Positions 5,653 through 7,017 of a stretch of 7,017 nucleotides of DNA are shown here, in pieces (positions within the stretch are counted from its first letter, which is position 1; the number at the start of each line of letters is the position of its first letter). The stretch comes from JABWBJ01 sp035646395 (lineage in GTDB: Bacteria > Gemmatimonadota > Gemmatimonadetes > Gemmatimonadales > Gemmatimonadaceae). Location of the stretch: assembly GCA_035646395.1 (NCBI GenBank), contig DASRPK010000112.1, positions 1-7,017 of the forward strand. The letters run 5' to 3'. A model generated the notes under the pieces. The model ran no database searches. It had not been told where the DNA came from and was given only the letters and a program-made list of their open reading frames with translations. The position numbers and the translations under genes are program-made.

Positions 5653-7017
5653 ATGAACCTGCGCGGCGGCGTCCTCGGCAACCGGTATACCATCGAACGC
5701 GAGATCGGCCGCGGGGGAATGGCCACGGTCTGGCTCGCCCAGGACGCACAACACAACCGCAGGATCGCGATCAAGACTTTGCACCCGGAGCTGGCTGGGG
5801 CAATCGGAACCGACCGGTTTCTGCGCGAGATCCGGCTCACCGCGGAGCTGCAGCACCCTGGTGTGGTTCCGATTATCGATTCGGGCACGTTGGACTGGGA
5901 CGGCATGCGCATTCCATGGTATGCCATGCCGTTCCTCGACGGTGAAAGCCTTCGCGGTCGGCTCAATCGAGAGGTGCAGCTGCCGATCGACGAGGCACTC
6001 CGTATTGCCACAGCAGTCGGCAAAGCCCTTGCCGCAGCGCACCAACGCAACATCGTCCATCGCGACATCAAGCCGGAAAACGTCTTTCTTTCGGGTGATC
6101 ACGTGTACGTGGTGGACTTCGGCGTCGCCAAGGCAATCGCGGCGACGGACGCAGAGCGCCTGACGAGTACCGGTCTTGCGATCGGCACGCCGACATACAT
6201 GAGCCCTGAGCAGGCCCTGGCCGGCCCGGTGGACGCGCGGAGCGATCAGTACAGCCTGGCGGTCATGCTCTACGAGATGCTGGCTGGGGAACCGCCATTC
6301 GCAGGGCCGAATCAGCAGGCAACAATCGCCCGCCGGCTCACTGAGCGGGCGCGCCCGATGTCGACCGTTCGGGCGACGGTCCCGACGGCGGTGGAGCGAG
6401 CGACGTTACGAGCGCTGGAACGGACGCCTGCGGACCGGTTTCCCTCGGTCGAGGCGTTTCTCGTCGCGTTGTCGACGACGGCCGACCCCGTCCGCGTCAG
6501 GCCGATGTCGCAACGCAGCATGGTTGCTTTGGCGGGCGCTGTCCTGCTGGCGGCCGCCGCCGGTATGTGGATAACGACTCGCGGCCCGTCCGTGGACCCG
6601 GAAGTGCTAACGCTTTACGATCGAGCGGCAGCCGCTTATGACTCGAGAACGCCGAGCGGCGCGGTCGAAGCGGCGAAAGTTCTCGGTGACGTCATTGGAC
6701 GCGACTCGAGCTTTGCGCCGGCATGGAACACGTTGGCGAAGACGTATGTGCGGGCATACCAACGCGGTTTCCGTCTGCCAGATGTGCCCAGAGATCAGTT
6801 ATTGCGCAAGGCACTCACGGCCGTCAATCGAGCGCTTTCGCTGAACGATCAGGACGCAGATGCGTGGACCACGCATGGCATGGTCACGCATCAGATCGAT
6901 CCGATCAACCTCGCTCCCGCATTGCGCTCAGTGCGTCGCTCACTCGCCCTCGATTCCACAAAGGCAGCGACGTGGCATCAACTGGCAATCCTGACAGCGG
7001 ACAGTGGAGACGTGGCC
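5653..7017 (+). CDS. Transmembrane Ser/Thr protein kinase with C-terminal TPR repeats (3' partial)
   Basis: The frame is open from ATG 5653 to the window edge: 455 codons and no stop, so the C-terminus is missing. Residues 12-275 are a Hanks-type kinase domain with every key element: Gly loop GRGGMATV (19-26), Lys41 (IAIK), helix-C Glu59 (FLREI), HRD 136-138 with Lys140 and Asn143, DFG 155-157, activation-loop Thr171 and Thr173, and SPE 184-186. It should therefore be catalytically active. Residues 288-308 (RSMVALAGAVLLAAAAGMWIT) form one membrane helix. The part beyond it, outside the cytoplasm, holds at least three TPR-like helical pairs: about 333-371 (ending FAPAWNTLAKTYVRA), 385-414 (AVNRALSLNDQDADAWTTHG) and 420-452 (RRSLALDSTKAATWHQLAIL). 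I infer a receptor-like kinase sensing through protein contacts outside the membrane. Kinases with this layout are abundant in Gemmatimonadota. The start fits the family because 'L-G-N-R-Y-T-I-E-R-E-I-G' begins the domain, but there is no strong Shine-Dalgarno. Confidence 0.92.
   Translation, partial: MNLRGGVLGNRYTIEREIGRGGMATVWLAQDAQHNRRIAIKTLHPELAGAIGTDRFLREIRLTAELQHPGVVPIIDSGTLDWDGMRIPWYAMPFLDGESLRGRLNREVQLPIDEALRIATAVGKALAAAHQRNIVHRDIKPENVFLSGDHVYVVDFGVAKAIAATDAERLTSTGLAIGTPTYMSPEQALAGPVDARSDQYSLAVMLYEMLAGEPPFAGPNQQATIARRLTERARPMSTVRATVPTAVERATLRALERTPADRFPSVEAFLVALSTTADPVRVRPMSQRSMVALAGAVLLAAAAGMWITTRGPSVDPEVLTLYDRAAAAYDSRTPSGAVEAAKVLGDVIGRDSSFAPAWNTLAKTYVRAYQRGFRLPDVPRDQLLRKALTAVNRALSLNDQDADAWTTHGMVTHQIDPINLAPALRSVRRSLALDSTKAATWHQLAILTADSGDVA

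Noticed and set aside
5455..6102. 215-codon - strand frame over the SGNH end and the kinase start
   Set aside because: It crosses the intergenic gap and is antisense to an intact kinase domain; no family resemblance.

Overview
The window reads as a GC-rich chromosomal segment of an environmental bacterium, most likely a Gemmatimonadota member. That assignment is an inference from protein style. The 3'-terminal gene is a Ser/Thr kinase of the 'RYxIEREIGRGGMATV ... RFLREIRLTAELQHP' type followed by a membrane helix and TPR repeats. Gene 1 is a small lipoprotein starting CSDSPTE after its signal, and the secreted propeller carries a GxGPGEY motif. All three are common in that phylum. No rRNA, tRNA, CRISPR, transposase or phage gene is visible.

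Layout. (1) 76-579 (+): small predicted lipoprotein with a Pro-rich linker and a carboxypeptidase-regulatory-like beta domain. (2) 585-697: a 113-bp non-coding palindromic element built on TGCTGAT heptamers, between gene 1 and the next gene. (3) 716-1639 and 1647-2438 (+): a membrane-anchored M23 (LytM) peptidase with all zinc and catalytic residues, followed after 7 nt by a class I SAM methyltransferase-like protein with a strongly hydrophobic C-terminal half; probably one transcript, with a candidate terminator at 2448-2491. (4) 2439-2775: a 337-bp convergent gap holding octamers of the CGCRGAGG type in two arrays, four on the + strand and four on the - strand, each spaced about 10 bp. (5) 4655-3615 and 3576-2776 (-): a secreted six-bladed beta-propeller-like protein and a nitrilase-superfamily amidohydrolase with an intact E-K-C triad, 38 nt apart and probably co-transcribed. 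(6) 4816-5586 (+): an exported or lipid-anchored SGNH hydrolase, divergent from the propeller gene. (7) 5653-7017 (+): Ser/Thr protein kinase, open at the window edge.

The genes look like general envelope and signalling functions (lipoprotein, peptidoglycan hydrolase, secreted propeller, SGNH esterase, transmembrane kinase) rather than one dedicated pathway. I found no convincing undescribed multi-gene system. The most distinctive signals are the two non-coding repeat structures at 585-697 and 2543-2703.
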